Shown: positions 24,979-34,807, counted from the stretch's first letter. The stretch is DNA of 64,000 bases from Variovorax sp. WDL1 (GCF_001541225.1 NZ_LMTS01000026.1:3504-67503), one strand, 5' to 3'. The notes: generated by a model not told the origin, from the sequence alone. Made by a program: numbers and translations.

Positions 24979-25533
24979 TCAGATGTAAAGGACGTCACGC
25001 GCTTGGCGCTCTTGCGCCTCACGGGTGTCGATTGCAGCCCAGTCGACCTTGTTCGCAACCGGCGGAAGGTCCTCCAAGCCCTCGTTCTCGACGAGGTACT
25101 TGGCGGCAAACATGCCCCAGTTGTTGGCAGCGTAGTCCTCGGGGTCGAGGTAGCTGCTGCTGGTCGCAAAGGCGAGCGCAAGCTCGTGCCCCTTTGTGCG
25201 CAGCTCTGGGAGGCGGTCAGCGCCGACGGGGAGGTAGCGCAGGTTGCGCAGGGCGGCGTAGACGTCGTGCTTGCCCACAATGCGGTGTTCGCGCGGTAGC
25301 GCTTCTGCAAAGCCGAGGCCGAGGTAGTGGCCAGCATCGCCTTGCTCGTCGGTGAAGAAGACGGTCGTTTCGGGATGGCCGTGGTCGACAGCTGCTCCCG
25401 TCACCGCGACGGTTACGATATTCTTGATGTCTTCGTATTCTCCCAGCGACGGGTGCAGCCGGAACAGCTGTGAACCTTCGCGAAAGCGGTTAAGCGGCGG
25501 GGTGCCCAGGGATACTGCAATTCCATGTGCCAT
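24979..25533 (-). CDS. unknown protein
   Basis: The product is 184 residues from the ATG at 25533, chosen because GAAGGA lies six bases upstream; an ATG two codons earlier touches that site. The sequence is a soluble alpha/beta protein (IVTVAVTGAAVDHGHPETTV, then FFTDEQGDAGHYLGLGF) with evenly spread histidines. No family recognised. It is divergent from the YkgJ-like gene. Confidence 0.55.
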   Translation of the reverse strand: MAHGIAVSLGTPPLNRFREGSQLFRLHPSLGEYEDIKNIVTVAVTGAAVDHGHPETTVFFTDEQGDAGHYLGLGFAEALPREHRIVGKHDVYAALRNLRYLPVGADRLPELRTKGHELALAFATSSSYLDPEDYAANNWGMFAAKYLVENEGLEDLPPVANKVDWAAIDTREAQERQARDVLYI

Positions 25534-25610
25534 TGGCATTCCTTCGTGTTGATGACCTACGCCGTGTAGCCATCGCGATGCGGCCGTCGTCCAACGAGGG
25601 ATAATACGGA

Positions 25611-26294
25611 ATGCCTCACGTGCCCCAGTTCTCCGACGACGACTTTGCCGAAGTCCGCGCGATGCTCACGTCCGACAGTCGCGAGATGGTCGAGCACGTC
25701 GCAGCCGATGTTCCCGAACACATCATTCGAATCCTGCCGCATGCACAGGCCGTTGCCGAGGGCAAGGTGGCTGAGATGCGCGCCCGCCTGAAGGCTTTCG
25801 AGGCCGAGATTCAGCGCGTGCTGAATGAGGTGCTGCGGCCGTCCCTTTCGCGAAAAGCTCGCATGACGAAGCTGCGCGACTTGGCAACAAAGTTCGGGCA
25901 GGCCTTGATGCCAATCACCGCTTGCGCCGCCGGTAGCTGCGCGCATTGTTGCCACATCCCGGTGTCGGTGTCCGAAACAGAGGCCTCCCTCATTGGGGAG
26001 GCGATTGGTCGCAAGCCGAAGCGCGTATCTGCCAGCAAGGAGATGTCGACAGAGTATGGCTATCACCGTCCGTGTACGTTCCTCAGGAACAACCGCTGCA
26101 GCATCTACGCCAACCGCCCTTTTGCCTGCCGGATGCACCTCTCGTTGGATGAATCCGATAGGCTCTGCGTCCTGATTCCAGGAGTGACCGTTCCAGTTCC
26201 CTTGGTGGACACGCGCGAGTTTCAGTTGGTGTACGCGCAAGCAAGCGGCGGCGAGACGATTGCAGACCTCCGGGACTTCTTTCCTGCTTCGTAG
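25611..26294 (+). CDS. YkgJ family cysteine-cluster protein
   Basis: The product is 227 residues. The cysteine cluster is clear: CAAGSCAHCCHIPVSVSETE near residue 104, then PCTFLRNNRCSIYANRPFAC near 154. These eight or so cysteines define the YkgJ zinc/iron-chelating family (formerly UPF0153). The N-terminal 95 residues are helical and may be a separate dimerisation region. The family is thought to bind a metal; its process is unknown. Monocistronic. Confidence 0.8.
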   Translation: MPHVPQFSDDDFAEVRAMLTSDSREMVEHVAADVPEHIIRILPHAQAVAEGKVAEMRARLKAFEAEIQRVLNEVLRPSLSRKARMTKLRDLATKFGQALMPITACAAGSCAHCCHIPVSVSETEASLIGEAIGRKPKRVSASKEMSTEYGYHRPCTFLRNNRCSIYANRPFACRMHLSLDESDRLCVLIPGVTVPVPLVDTREFQLVYAQASGGETIADLRDFFPAS

Positions 26295-26382
26295 TCCTAC
26301 GCAAGGCCTCGGTCGATACGCAATGAGCACGGCTGACCGAGCGGACGGCCACCTCGTCCAGATATGACTTAAGGAGCCGCCA

Positions 26383-26718
26383 GTGAAGTTTGGGATGCGA
26401 AAGCCCTCGGTACGCAAGATGATTGGCGCGCGTACGTCGCCCAAACGCTTCGTGCGGCACAGCCTGGGCCTGAAGGCTCCCCGAGGATGGGGCTGGCTCA
26501 TCAACCCAAAGAAGGCCGCCTACAACCGAATCTACTCGCGAACGACTTTCAGCCCTTTGGGGGGTCCTCAAGGCGCTGTTCGGAGGAAGGCGCGGGTAGT
26601 CCGCTGGCCCCGGGGCCGGCAGGTTTCGGTTGCGCGGCGGGTAGGTCTTCGAATATTCGAAAAGCGGCTGGGTCGAAGTTTGCGACTGCTCTGGCATCAC
26701 TTGCCTGCCTGCGCTTGA
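26383..26718 (+). CDS. small basic protein, phage/plasmid type
   Basis: The frame is 111 codons from a GTG at 26383 with AAGGAG seven bases upstream. The first 60 residues read MKFGMRKPSVRKMIGARTSP, then a segment with NPKKAAYNRIYSRTT; a NPKKA-YN-(K/R)-(I/V)-Y-N/S-(K/R)-T-T segment is common in small proteins of phages and mobile elements. The remaining 50 residues are arginine-rich and less convincing. The 3' end overlaps the convergent gene by 22 bases. Function unknown. Confidence 0.5.
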   Translation: MKFGMRKPSVRKMIGARTSPKRFVRHSLGLKAPRGWGWLINPKKAAYNRIYSRTTFSPLGGPQGAVRRKARVVRWPRGRQVSVARRVGLRIFEKRLGRSLRLLWHHLPACA

Positions 26719-27104
26719 GCGGCGAATTTCTCCGCTTGCAGGCGCTCACGCACCTGGTCCCATCGCATCCGGCGGCCCGAGGGCCCGGTGTTGCCGAACA
26801 TGTGTCGGTTCACCAGCCGGGCACGGGCCGCGATGTTCGCTTCGCGGAGCAGGTTGTGTCCGGCGGATGAGTTGTAGTTCGAGATGCCTTCTGCTTCTGG
26901 CAGGAGGCGGTCGAGCAGCGCCAACTCGCGAGCTTCTGCATCGTCGGCAAATTCGCCAAGCGCGTTCTTCAACTCGTCGGCTGCCGCGGCTTCCGCAACC
27001 TGGTCGTACCAGGTGCCAATCCATTGCAGCGTGTGGACGATACCGTTCTTGGCCACATCGGCCAGGAACTTGGCTTGTACTTCCTGCACGTTCGTAACTG
27101 TCAT
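26697..27104 (-). CDS. unknown helical protein
   Basis: The product is 135 residues, almost wholly helical (VQEVQAKFLADVAKNGIVHT, then AEAAAADELKNALGEFADDA). A GCTATAC box lies 28 bases before the ATG on the minus strand (27132-27138) with AAAGGA in between, matching the shared leader. No domain recognised. Confidence 0.5.
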   Translation of the reverse strand: MTVTNVQEVQAKFLADVAKNGIVHTLQWIGTWYDQVAEAAAADELKNALGEFADDAEARELALLDRLLPEAEGISNYNSSAGHNLLREANIAARARLVNRHMFGNTGPSGRRMRWDQVRERLQAEKFAAQAQAGK

Positions 27105-27213
27105 GTTGTCCTTTGGTTGGGTTCTACGTGTGTATAGCCAGGCCGCACGATGGCGGGCTTTAAAATGGGAAAGCCGCCGACCTGTGAGGCCAGCGGCTCG
27201 AAAGAAGCAGTTT

Positions 27214-27924
27214 TTAGCAGTAGAGTTCTGCGTCGACCCAGCGGCGCGTGTCGGGGTCGAAGACCTTGATGACAGCCTCGCAGCGACGCAGATGAGCGGA
27301 AATCCGCACCCGGGCGCCTTCCCAGAGACTTTCTGAACGGATGAGGCTGTCAGCAGCCTTCGCGATTTTCTCGAAGAGGACCATGCCGACGGTGTAGCCG
27401 TCGCACTCAGAGAAGCGTTTCATGGCGCGGCGATAGCCGCGACGAATCCAGGCGACGAATGCGGCCTGCACCGTCGGTGACTTGTACTCGGCAACCTCCT
27501 CCTCGCTGAGCGAAGTGTCGGCAAGGATTTCATCCAAGTTGCCAAAGGCGGTCGCCACGCCGCGGACGATGGAGTCCTCGGTGTAGAAGTCCAGCTTTCT
27601 GCTGGGGATGAGCTTCGGAAGCTCGAGGTCGTCGTTGACGCAATCGCGCAGCATCCCCTCGATGTTCAGCGCCAGGTCCGCAGCGTTGTCTCGGCCGTAA
27701 GAGTGCCGCATGGCCCAGCCGTTCTCCAGGCGCAGCAGCAGAACGGAGCCGAGTGCCTCGCACTCCCCTTCGACCGGGGAGGTCTGGGTCGCGAAGTGCT
27801 CCAGCATGTCGTGCGCGCACGCCAGGCCGCTGGCCGGATTGGCGTTCTCAAACCAGGTCGGCTCGAGACCCATGATTCCAACCTCATCCCATTCCTTATA
27901 GATGAACTCACGAACGATAGGCAC
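27214..27924 (-). CDS. unknown protein
   Basis: The product is 236 residues. I chose the GTG at 27924 because AGGAGG stands six bases upstream; a much longer open frame exists but is not protein-like before this point. Soluble, with acidic helices (LSEEEVAEYKSPTVQAAFV) and a beta-rich C-terminus ending RRWVDAELYC. The gene is on the minus strand, upstream of the helical gene at 26697. Family not recognised. Confidence 0.55.
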   Translation of the reverse strand: MPIVREFIYKEWDEVGIMGLEPTWFENANPASGLACAHDMLEHFATQTSPVEGECEALGSVLLLRLENGWAMRHSYGRDNAADLALNIEGMLRDCVNDDLELPKLIPSRKLDFYTEDSIVRGVATAFGNLDEILADTSLSEEEVAEYKSPTVQAAFVAWIRRGYRRAMKRFSECDGYTVGMVLFEKIAKAADSLIRSESLWEGARVRISAHLRRCEAVIKVFDPDTRRWVDAELYC

Positions 27925-28228
27925 GGCTGCCCTCCTAAAAAGTAGTTGTCCTGAGCGGTATAGCGAGCGAGGCGTAATCCGAAATCGCGTTCGGCGCGTG
28001 ACTACGCGAGAGGACGGACGCGGGATGAGGGAGCGCCCCTCTGCCTTGGTCGCGCATGACCACGTCTCATGGCACGAGGGGCGTGTCGTGTGGCCGAGAA
28101 GCGTGAAGGCGGCTATCTGCGGTGTGACGCACTTCCGAATTTGCGCCGCAGGCGCTTTGAAGCGGAGCGCACGAAGGCCAGGATGTGGGCAGAATGGCCG
28201 ACTTTGGACTTTTTCGGACCAACTGCCT

Positions 28229-28843
28229 ATGTCTGCTCTAGTCCTTCTCATCGCGCTCGTCCCAGCCGTCGCAGTCTTCGTGGTAGCGAGCACGACCCGA
28301 AGCGTCTGGTGGACTACCGTCGCGGCGGTCTTGGCGGCGGGTGTCGGCGTTGTGATGGGGCACCCTGCGTACATGGTGCTGGATGTCCTCGCGGTCGCCG
28401 TGCTGTACTGGCTGTCGATGCGGACGCTTCTCAAAACGAAGCGCGAGGTGAAAGCAGCGCGTGCCTCGGCACTTCCTCCAGCGGCACCGCCTCCGCCAGC
28501 CCCTTCCGCCGCCAGCGGCGGCCGTGGCAAGGGGCTCCCCGGGCTTGTCCTAGGCGCGCTGGGTGTGCTCGGCTACATCGGCTACCTCGTCCTCAGTTTG
28601 GGTCTTCTGGACCGAAGCGCCCCCGTTGCGCCGACGGCGGCCGCGACCCCCGCTGCTTCGTCGCAGCCGGTCGGCCTCCCGCCAGTAGCTCCATCTCAGC
28701 GTGTTCAGCCGCCGCGAACGGTCGCTTCGCGGCCCAAAAATCTGCCGCAGAACCGTGGTTCCGTCACGAAGCAGTCGGTGGCAGCCTGCCTCCGCCTTGC
28801 TTCTGATGAGAAAATGCGGGACTGCCTGGCGCGCGCCGAATGA
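28229..28843 (+). CDS. membrane protein with proline/alanine-rich linkers
   Basis: The product is 204 residues from the ATG at 28229. Three hydrophobic segments are visible (about residues 1-20, 24-60 and 110-130). Between and after them are alanine/proline-rich linkers (ALPPAAPPPPAPSAASGGRG). The short C-terminal domain holds two cysteines (AACLRLASDEKMRDCLARAE), likely extracytoplasmic. Function unknown. Confidence 0.5.
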   Translation: MSALVLLIALVPAVAVFVVASTTRSVWWTTVAAVLAAGVGVVMGHPAYMVLDVLAVAVLYWLSMRTLLKTKREVKAARASALPPAAPPPPAPSAASGGRGKGLPGLVLGALGVLGYIGYLVLSLGLLDRSAPVAPTAAATPAASSQPVGLPPVAPSQRVQPPRTVASRPKNLPQNRGSVTKQSVAACLRLASDEKMRDCLARAE

Positions 28844-29176
28844 AAGCGGTGCGAAGGGCCTCCCCGTCACGCGAGGCTCACCGATGAGCGCGCGTCCGGC
28901 GGTGGTTGGCTCATCAAGCCGACCATAGGCTGAGAGAAGGCGCAGGGCCTGCGCCAAGTCTTGTGGAGGTTCGCTGACGGGAAATCCCTGTCATGCAGCG
29001 GAAAATCATCGTTGGTAGACTGTGGCCCGCCCCTGGCCCGCCATGTGTTTTCGCCTCAGTGCGGAACCAGGGCATTGCTTTTGCCGATTCAGACAAGGAG
29101 AAGTCCCCTCGAGCATTCACGGCTAGTGAACGATTTAAGGTCCGTTGCGTTCGATTTTCCCCACCGAAAGGCGTTG

Positions 29177-29935
29177 ATGTATCTCCACCCGCTCATCGCA
29201 GGCATTCCGCAGAGCGAACGGGCCGCTCTCGTGAAGAAGTCTGAGCTTCGTACGTTCAAGCGCAACGAAGTCATCGTTGCCTTCGATGAGAAGACCAGCT
29301 ACATCTATTGCATTGCCTCGGGGCTGGCCAGGGTGGTGGTGCCGTCGGGCGGCGAGGAGGGGGTGACCACGGAGTTCGTTCGTCAGGACGACTTTTTCAT
29401 GGGCCCAACGCTCATGGAGCCCTCGTACCATGCAGACGCCTCGTTGGTAGCTGCCTTGCCGACAACGGCATACGTGGTCCCGATAGTGGCCATGAAGGAG
29501 CTGTGTCTGAAGTACCCGGAGATATCGCTGGGTCTGTTCGAGCTTGCCCGCAAGCGGTTGGTCGTTCTGCGTGCGCAACTGCGCCGCATCGCATCTCAGT
29601 CGTCGGAGAAGTTGGTAAGTCGCATCCTTCACGAGCTGACGCAGCTCGCGCCAACGGCATCAGGCGGCTACGACAAACGCATTACGCAGTCGGTGATTGC
29701 TTCGTACTCCGGACTGTCCCGCGAGCAGGTGAACAAGACCATCCGGGACCTGGAGGGGCGGGGCCTTGTCACCAAGGACGCCGAGGGTGTCCACGTGCCG
29801 CCGGACTTCGCTGCGACCGACTTTCGAACGCTGCCCATTCAGGAATCGCTTCCGAAGGTGGAGCCCACCGTGACGACCTTCTTCCCCGACCTTTTCGACG
29901 AAGAGACGTTCGCCATCGCGCGGAAAAAGAGATAG
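29177..29935 (+). CDS. Crp/Fnr family transcriptional regulator
   Basis: The product is 252 residues from the ATG at 29177 (GAAAGG upstream). The N-terminal 130 residues fit a cyclic-nucleotide-binding-like beta barrel (VIVAFDEKTSYIYCIASGLA, then RVVVPSGGEEG), followed by a long dimer helix and a winged helix-turn-helix with TQSVIASYSGLSREQVNKTI near residue 173. The N-terminus lacks the cysteines of Fnr and the typical G-E-x-x-G-E cAMP loop, so the ligand is unknown. About 40 extra residues at the C-terminus are unusual. Monocistronic. Confidence 0.75.
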   Translation: MYLHPLIAGIPQSERAALVKKSELRTFKRNEVIVAFDEKTSYIYCIASGLARVVVPSGGEEGVTTEFVRQDDFFMGPTLMEPSYHADASLVAALPTTAYVVPIVAMKELCLKYPEISLGLFELARKRLVVLRAQLRRIASQSSEKLVSRILHELTQLAPTASGGYDKRITQSVIASYSGLSREQVNKTIRDLEGRGLVTKDAEGVHVPPDFAATDFRTLPIQESLPKVEPTVTTFFPDLFDEETFAIARKKR

Positions 29936-30389
29936 GCGGCGTTCGCCGCGGCGTCCTGCGGCATGCCAGAAGGCAAATTTCAGTGACCCCGCACGCCGGC
30001 TGAGTTCTCACGCAGGGTCCTGAGAGCCTCGTGCCGCTGCGCAGTTGTCCCGCCGGCCGCAACGTCGTTCAACGGCCGCAGCAGGCGCATTGCGACGAAC
30101 CGTAGCTCGCCTGTGTCGGCGCGCTGCGGGAGCTCCGTCAGCTTTTCGACGGCGGAAGCACTCCCCTGTCCAAAGCCAGCGCGTTTGCACCGTTCCTTCG
30201 TACAGCGGCGAGGCCTCCTCGACCACGAGACGACTCTGGACTGGCAAACGCGCGCTCTAGTCTGAAAGCCGCTCGGAAGCCCCGGGGCGCCCGCCTGGCT
30301 CCTGCCATACCGCGGCACCTCCTGCAGTTCTGCCCAGGGGGAGCTGCGCTCTCGCTACACGGAGCATCCAAACCCGCTTGGCTGCCCCA
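29936..30389 (-). other. gap with a possible broken small ORF
   Basis: Between the Crp/Fnr gene and the next secreted protein. On the minus strand about 55 codons ending at 29980 read naturally (SAVEKLTELPQRADTGELRF, then VAMRLLRPLNDVAAGG), and another frame ahead of them also looks natural, so a small gene interrupted by a frameshift is possible. Evidence is too thin for a gene call. Confidence 0.3.
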
Positions 30390-30968
30390 ATGTCGCCGCA
30401 CCCCCGCCTCCGCTCGCTCGCAGCCACGGTCTTGCTGGGCGCCGCACTCATCGCCCAGGCCGCCGAGCCTGCGAACGGCGTCAACGCTGAGGCCGCCGGG
30501 CTGATGAGCCAAGCGAACCATCTCACCCGCGCGTCGGTGCTCTATGCGCTGAAGGAAGGCCGCTGGCCATACGCTCTCACCCACCTCTCGCCGAGCTTTC
30601 TCACCGCGGTGCCAAGCCCCCCGAGAGCGTTCGGTCGCCAGGCGGAGTGGCGCACGGTCAGGCCCGGGTTCCCGGCGGCCTGGGTTCGGACCGGTGCACC
30701 AATCGACCTCTGCCGGGCGCTCAACCTCCAGGCTCGAGGCGATGACGGCATCTATAAAGCTGCGCAACCAGCCATGCCCCTGCAGTGCTACGGTCGCAGC
30801 GCACCGTTTACGGTGCTCGTGCTGTTCGCAGAAGGCGAGACCGCTGCCTTGCACAAGGCTCTTCGCAGAGCAGGCGGCTGGAAACACGGAGCTGCCGACA
30901 GGCCCCATGGAAGTTGGTCGGTGCCTCCGAACGTAAGAAGTCCGAGCTATTCGCCGGAGCACCACTGA
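30390..30968 (+). CDS. secreted protein of unknown function
   Basis: The product is 192 residues from the ATG at 30390. A signal peptide (RLRSLAATVLLGAALIAQA, then AEP) is clear. The mature part is a helix (LMSQANHLTRASVLYALKEG) followed by a beta-rich domain with two cysteines that could pair. The layout recalls small pilus-associated or periplasmic proteins but no family could be named. The long frame on the opposite strand is a shadow. Confidence 0.5.
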   Translation: MSPHPRLRSLAATVLLGAALIAQAAEPANGVNAEAAGLMSQANHLTRASVLYALKEGRWPYALTHLSPSFLTAVPSPPRAFGRQAEWRTVRPGFPAAWVRTGAPIDLCRALNLQARGDDGIYKAAQPAMPLQCYGRSAPFTVLVLFAEGETAALHKALRRAGGWKHGAADRPHGSWSVPPNVRSPSYSPEHH

Positions 30969-31123
30969 GCCTTGGACCAGGCTGCCTCGGAGCCCTGGCC
31001 ACGCGTCCTCCGAAATCATCAATGAGGGGCTGCCCCCGTCGGCTGGAGTTGGGCAGCGGGCTTGCCGTGGCCCCTTCTTCTTCGAAGCGGGCTAAGACGG
31101 CGCGAGCTCCGAGGGGGGGGTAC

Positions 31124-31609
31124 CTAGCCCTCGTACAACTCCGCCCGGATGTGCTCGCCAGCATTGCCGCCAGCCTCGCTGTCGCCAAACGGGTCGCCTA
31201 GGGAGGCGGCAGCGTCCACCACGCGCGTCGCGAAGTCGACCACGTTCTGGTCGAGCTTGTCGCCAGGCCGGATGAGCCCGCGCTGTGTTGCGAACTCGGT
31301 AAAGCGCGAGACAGGTCCGCGCGCCTGTGAACCGTCTGTGCGGAAGGACGGGTACGCACTGCGTGGCACGCCGCAGCACAACTGCTCGCGGATGCGGTCG
31401 CCCGCACTCAGGCCTGACTTGTCGTCCGCGTAGGCGTCCCCAATGGCTGCGCAAAGGCCTGCCACGTCCATCGCAAACTCGAGGAAGTTCTTGTCGAGCT
31501 TGTCACCAGCGCGGGCCAAGCCTGAATCCACCGCCATTTCGGTGAGCCCCTCAAGGCACGCGGGGTCATCGATGCCTGCGCCCACCGGGTCGTCGTCTTC
31601 GTTCTCCAT
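31124..31609 (-). CDS. unknown acidic protein with an internal duplication
   Basis: The product is 161 residues from the ATG at 31609 (AAAGGAG upstream). Two copies of a roughly 55-residue unit are visible: SGLARAGDKLDKNFLEFAMD and on to GDRIREQLCCG, then RGLIRPGDKLDQNVVDFATR and on to GEHIRAELYEG. The first and second units share about half their residues. Soluble, acidic, helical. The gene follows the interrupted XRE gene on the same strand. Confidence 0.6.
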   Translation of the reverse strand: MENEDDDPVGAGIDDPACLEGLTEMAVDSGLARAGDKLDKNFLEFAMDVAGLCAAIGDAYADDKSGLSAGDRIREQLCCGVPRSAYPSFRTDGSQARGPVSRFTEFATQRGLIRPGDKLDQNVVDFATRVVDAAASLGDPFGDSEAGGNAGEHIRAELYEG

Positions 31610-31672
31610 CTCGGAAACTCCTTTGGAACGGGGCATCGTACGGGAACTTCGAGCGTTCAAGCTGTAGGCGGC

Positions 31673-32109
31673 CTACCCCTCGTAGTGCGTTGCTGCCTGC
31701 TCGAGCCGCCCGGCCCATTCGCGCATGTGGTCCAGGCATTCCACCTCGGAAACGCCGCCACGAAGGGCGACGTGGAGCGCCGTGTCGATGAAGGCCCTGT
31801 GCACGGGCGAAAGTCGTTCGAGGTCCTGAGGCTTGACTGCTCCACCGAGGATGTCGCCCCCGCGCTTACCGACCCAGCGTCCAAGGGCTGTAGGGCTGGC
31901 ATAGGAACGCCGAGCGATTCGGCAAGGGTCAGCAAGGTGCCGACGGGGACCTTGAGCTTGCCTCGCGAAATCTTGCTGATGGTCGCCTGGGGGACGCCTG
32001 AGTGCTCCAACAGCGCTAACTGGGTCTTCAGACAAGGATGCGCCGTCATCGCTGCCAGGAGCCGATGGGAAATCTCGCGATTCAGGTCGGTTGGAACCGG
32101 ATTGCTCAT
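31673..32109 (-). pseudogene. XRE-family regulator, frame interrupted by one missing base
   Basis: The ATG at 32109 opens an XRE domain (about residues 25-75: LALLEHSGVPQATISKISRG), sensible until MPALQPL near 31880. The frame one base back then reads RWVGKRGGDILGGAVKPQDL and ends in a natural acidic helix before the stop at 31673. Adding one G in TTGGAC would restore 145 codons. The protein is probably a DNA-binding regulator of the duplicated-unit gene downstream. Confidence 0.65.
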
Positions 32110-32155
32110 GCAGTGAGGCTATCAGGATAGTGATAGAAATATCAGCATCATGTTT

Positions 32156-33475
32156 CTATTTCGGGTCGCGAGGTGTGGTTCGGACAGCGGCATCGAGCCC
32201 GCGGAGGTGCTGGAGCTTCTCCCCAATCTTGCCCTCGAGCCCACGGGAGACCGGCTGGTACCAGTCCATCTCCGGTAGGCCTTCCGGAAAGTAGTTCTCC
32301 CCTGCCGCGTAGGCGTCCGGCTCGTCGTGCGCGTACCGATAGCCCTTGTTGTGACCAAGCTGCGCCATCAGCTCTGTGGGCGCATTGCGCAGGTGCATGG
32401 GGACAGGCCTATTCGAATCCGTTCGCACGAACGCCCTGGCACGGTTCCAAGCCTTGTACACAGCGTTCGACTTCGGCGCCATCGCGATGTACACGGCCGC
32501 CTGTGCGAGGGCCAAGTCGCCCTCGGGCGAGCCGAGGCGCTCGTAGGATTCAGCAGCGTTCAGGGCTAGTTGCAGAGCCCGAGGGTCTGCGTTGCCAACC
32601 TCCTCGCTTGCCATGCGAACAAGGCGTCGTGCCACATAGCGCGCGTCAGCGCCGCCGTCCAGCATGCGTGCCAGCCAATAGAGCGCGGCATTGGGGCTTG
32701 AGCCCCGGATGGACTTGTGAAGCGCCGACACGGTGTCGTACAGGTCATCGCCGAACTTGTCGAACCGGCGCAGCGCTGCCGGGGAGGCCTCGCGCACGAA
32801 TGGTTCTGTGACTTTGGTCACCCTGGCGGCCTTTGCCGCGGTGCTGAGCTGCTCTAGCAAATTGAGGAAGCGGCGGGCATCCCCGTCAGCGAAGCCGATG
32901 GCAGCAGCGAGCGCGCCATCGTCGAACTCGAGGCCTCCGAGGGAGGGCTGCGCGCGCTTGAACAGCGCCGCCAGCTCGTCGTCGCTCAGGGACTGCAAAA
33001 CGTAGACGTGCGCACGGGAGAGCAGAGCGGAATTGACCTCAAAAGATGGGTTCTCAGTCGTGGCTCCCAAGAAAACGAAGGTTCCTGCCTCGACGAATGG
33101 GAGGAGTGCGTCTTGCTGGGCCTTGTTGAAGCGATGAATCTCGTCGATGAAAAGGATGGTCTTGCGGCCACGGTGATTCAAGGCCTGCTCAGCACGCTCG
33201 ACCGCCGCGCGAATCTCCTTCACGCCGGCCATGACCGCTGACAGCGCAATGAACTCGCAGTCCATGACCCGGGCAGTCAGGCGCGCTAAAGTCGTCTTGC
33301 CGACACCTGGGGGACCCCAAAGGATGAAGGAGTGCAGGGTTCGGGCCTCGAAGGCCAGGCGCAAGGGCTTGCCCTGCCCCACGAGGTGCTGCTGACCCAC
33401 GACGTCATCCAAACAAGTCGGGCGAAGCAGCTCCGCAAGGGGAGGAGTTGGGGCGGTGGAGAAGAGGTCCGACAT
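32156..33475 (-). CDS. rarA: replication-associated recombination protein A (AAA+ ATPase)
   Basis: The product is 439 residues, the usual RarA/MgsA length. The Walker A GPPGVGKT is at residues 54-61, Walker [11 protein letters not shown] at 107-116 and sensor GATTENPSF at 137-145. The C-terminal helical domain begins near residue 240 and includes [16 protein letters not shown] and [20 protein letters not shown], typical of the family. RarA acts at stalled replication forks and interacts with single-stranded-DNA-binding protein. A GCTATAG box lies 39 bases upstream. It may duplicate a chromosomal copy. Confidence 0.93.
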   Translation of the reverse strand: MSDLFSTAPTPPLAELLRPTCLDDVVGQQHLVGQGKPLRLAFEARTLHSFILWGPPGVGKTTLARLTARVMDCEFIALSAVMAGVKEIRAAVERAEQALNHRGRKTILFIDEIHRFNKAQQDALLPFVEAGTFVFLGATTENPSFEVNSALLSRAHVYVLQSLSDDELAALFKRAQPSLGGLEFDDGALAAAIGFADGDARRFLNLLEQLSTAAKAARVTKVTEPFVREASPAALRRFDKFGDDLYDTVSALHKSIRGSSPNAALYWLARMLDGGADARYVARRLVRMASEEVGNADPRALQLALNAAESYERLGSPEGDLALAQAAVYIAMAPKSNAVYKAWNRARAFVRTDSNRPVPMHLRNAPTELMAQLGHNKGYRYAHDEPDAYAAGENYFPEGLPEMDWYQPVSRGLEGKIGEKLQHLRGLDAAVRTTPRDPK

Positions 33476-33561
33476 CCAACTTGTAGCGCATGCTGGTTAT
33501 CTCCGGCGCCCACCTATAGCTGCATGGTCGCCACGGCAGTACCATCCCGAGCATCTTGGGT

Positions 33562-33583
33562 GCTACAGGGAGGCTAGGACAAC
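33562..33583 (+). promoter_or_regulatory. conserved GCTACAG ... CTAGGACAAC leader
   Basis: GCTACAG at 33562-33568 and CTAGGACAAC at 33574-33583 lie directly before the start of the DUF4262 gene; the clearest example of the shared leader. Confidence 0.5.
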
Positions 33584-33585
33584 GA

Positions 33586-34077
33586 ATGGAATCAACAATG
33601 CCTGAAGAAATCAAAAATATCCCCGACTTCCTCGACCCGCACGCTGAAGAGCTGATTGCACGTGCAGGCTGGATGGTCCAGGGCGTCTTCCCGACAGAGG
33701 AGCATCCCGGCCCGTTCTTCTCGTACACCATCGGTCTTCACCAGCGAGGGCTTTCTGAACTCATCGTGATGGGGCTTCCCCTCGAGTACGGCCACCAGCT
33801 GCTGAACGACATCGCACGTTGGCAGCAAGAGGAACCGGTCGACGCGACACGACAAATCGGCAAGCACACGCTCGGCAGATGGCCCATGCCCTTTCACTTG
33901 GTGCCGGTGGCGCCCGAGCAGGTGAGCGACATGGTCGGACGGGCGATTCATCGCAGTCGCGGTCAGGCCAGCTTCAGCCAGGTGGCGCTGCCTGACCGTA
34001 AGGGCCACTTTCCGTGGGAGCCGGAGTGTGAAGAAGGCTGGAAACAGCATCAGCACATCCGGCGAGCCGTGCACTGA
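33586..34077 (+). CDS. DUF4262 protein
   Basis: The product is 163 residues from the ATG at 33586, with GGA eight bases upstream. DUF4262 features are clear: GWMVQGVFPTEEHPGPFFSY, then TIGLHQRGLSELIVMGLPLE and GHQLLNDIARWQQEE. The family is found in bacteria and phages; its activity is unknown. Monocistronic, next to rarA but divergent from it. Confidence 0.75.
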   Translation: MESTMPEEIKNIPDFLDPHAEELIARAGWMVQGVFPTEEHPGPFFSYTIGLHQRGLSELIVMGLPLEYGHQLLNDIARWQQEEPVDATRQIGKHTLGRWPMPFHLVPVAPEQVSDMVGRAIHRSRGQASFSQVALPDRKGHFPWEPECEEGWKQHQHIRRAVH

Positions 34078-34294
34078 GCCAAGTCTATCGATTCAGTACT
34101 TCAGACCGTCGGCACGCCCGGCGGTCTTTCCTTTTCGCGTGCTGGTCGCGCAGGACCGCCCGACGTAAGGCAAGCCTTCGGCCATTCCCCTGCGGCTGAG
34201 CGGCAATAGCCCTTCGGAGCCCATTTCGGCGCACCTGCAACGCGGCAAAGTCGAGCAGACGGTTATACGGTGCAGGACCACTCGAAATGACGAA

Positions 34295-34771
34295 ATGACA
34301 CTCACCGCTCCCTCTCTGCTCCTTCTTGCACTGGCCTTTGCGGGCATCGCCTTTCTTGGCGAGTACGTGGCGCTGGCTCAAATGCGGCGTTGCGCCTTCA
34401 GTTCCGTCCCGCTCGTGCGTACAGCACGCCGCGCGCTGTACCCAGCTCTGCTGGCTTGCGCTGGCTTCTTGCTCTACGCAGGTTCAGTCAACTTCCGGCT
34501 GACTGTTGTCTCAATGGCCATCGGAACGTTCGTGGGCTGCATCATTGCCCTTCCCTCGTTGTCGCGGGGCTTGCTGTATCAGCCGACGATGCGCCTCATC
34601 GCGCCTGTGATGCTGGTCTTCGTCGTGGGCAGCCATATCGATGGGGTAGGCGCGGCCCCGACGCTGGAACTGGGCTTGCTCCCAGCCCTATCGACCCTGC
34701 TGGTGTGCGGCCTGCTCTGGCTCATCGCGGAATACCGGCATCACCAGGACATGGAGCGCCTTCGGGACTGA
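34295..34771 (+). CDS. integral membrane protein
   Basis: The product is 158 residues with four to five membrane segments (about 5-27, 45-65, 70-90, 102-118 and 128-145) joined by short loops with arginines (QMRRCAF, LVRTARRAL). No family recognised. A strong terminator follows. Confidence 0.55.
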   Translation: MTLTAPSLLLLALAFAGIAFLGEYVALAQMRRCAFSSVPLVRTARRALYPALLACAGFLLYAGSVNFRLTVVSMAIGTFVGCIIALPSLSRGLLYQPTMRLIAPVMLVFVVGSHIDGVGAAPTLELGLLPALSTLLVCGLLWLIAEYRHHQDMERLRD

Positions 34772-34807
34772 AATCTCCGACCTCCGACGACGCCACTTCC
34801 ATTCTGA

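Noticed and set aside
30138-31022. 294-codon open frame on the minus strand
   Set aside because: It covers the secreted-protein gene on the plus strand, which has a signal peptide; the minus product is arginine-rich and unstructured.
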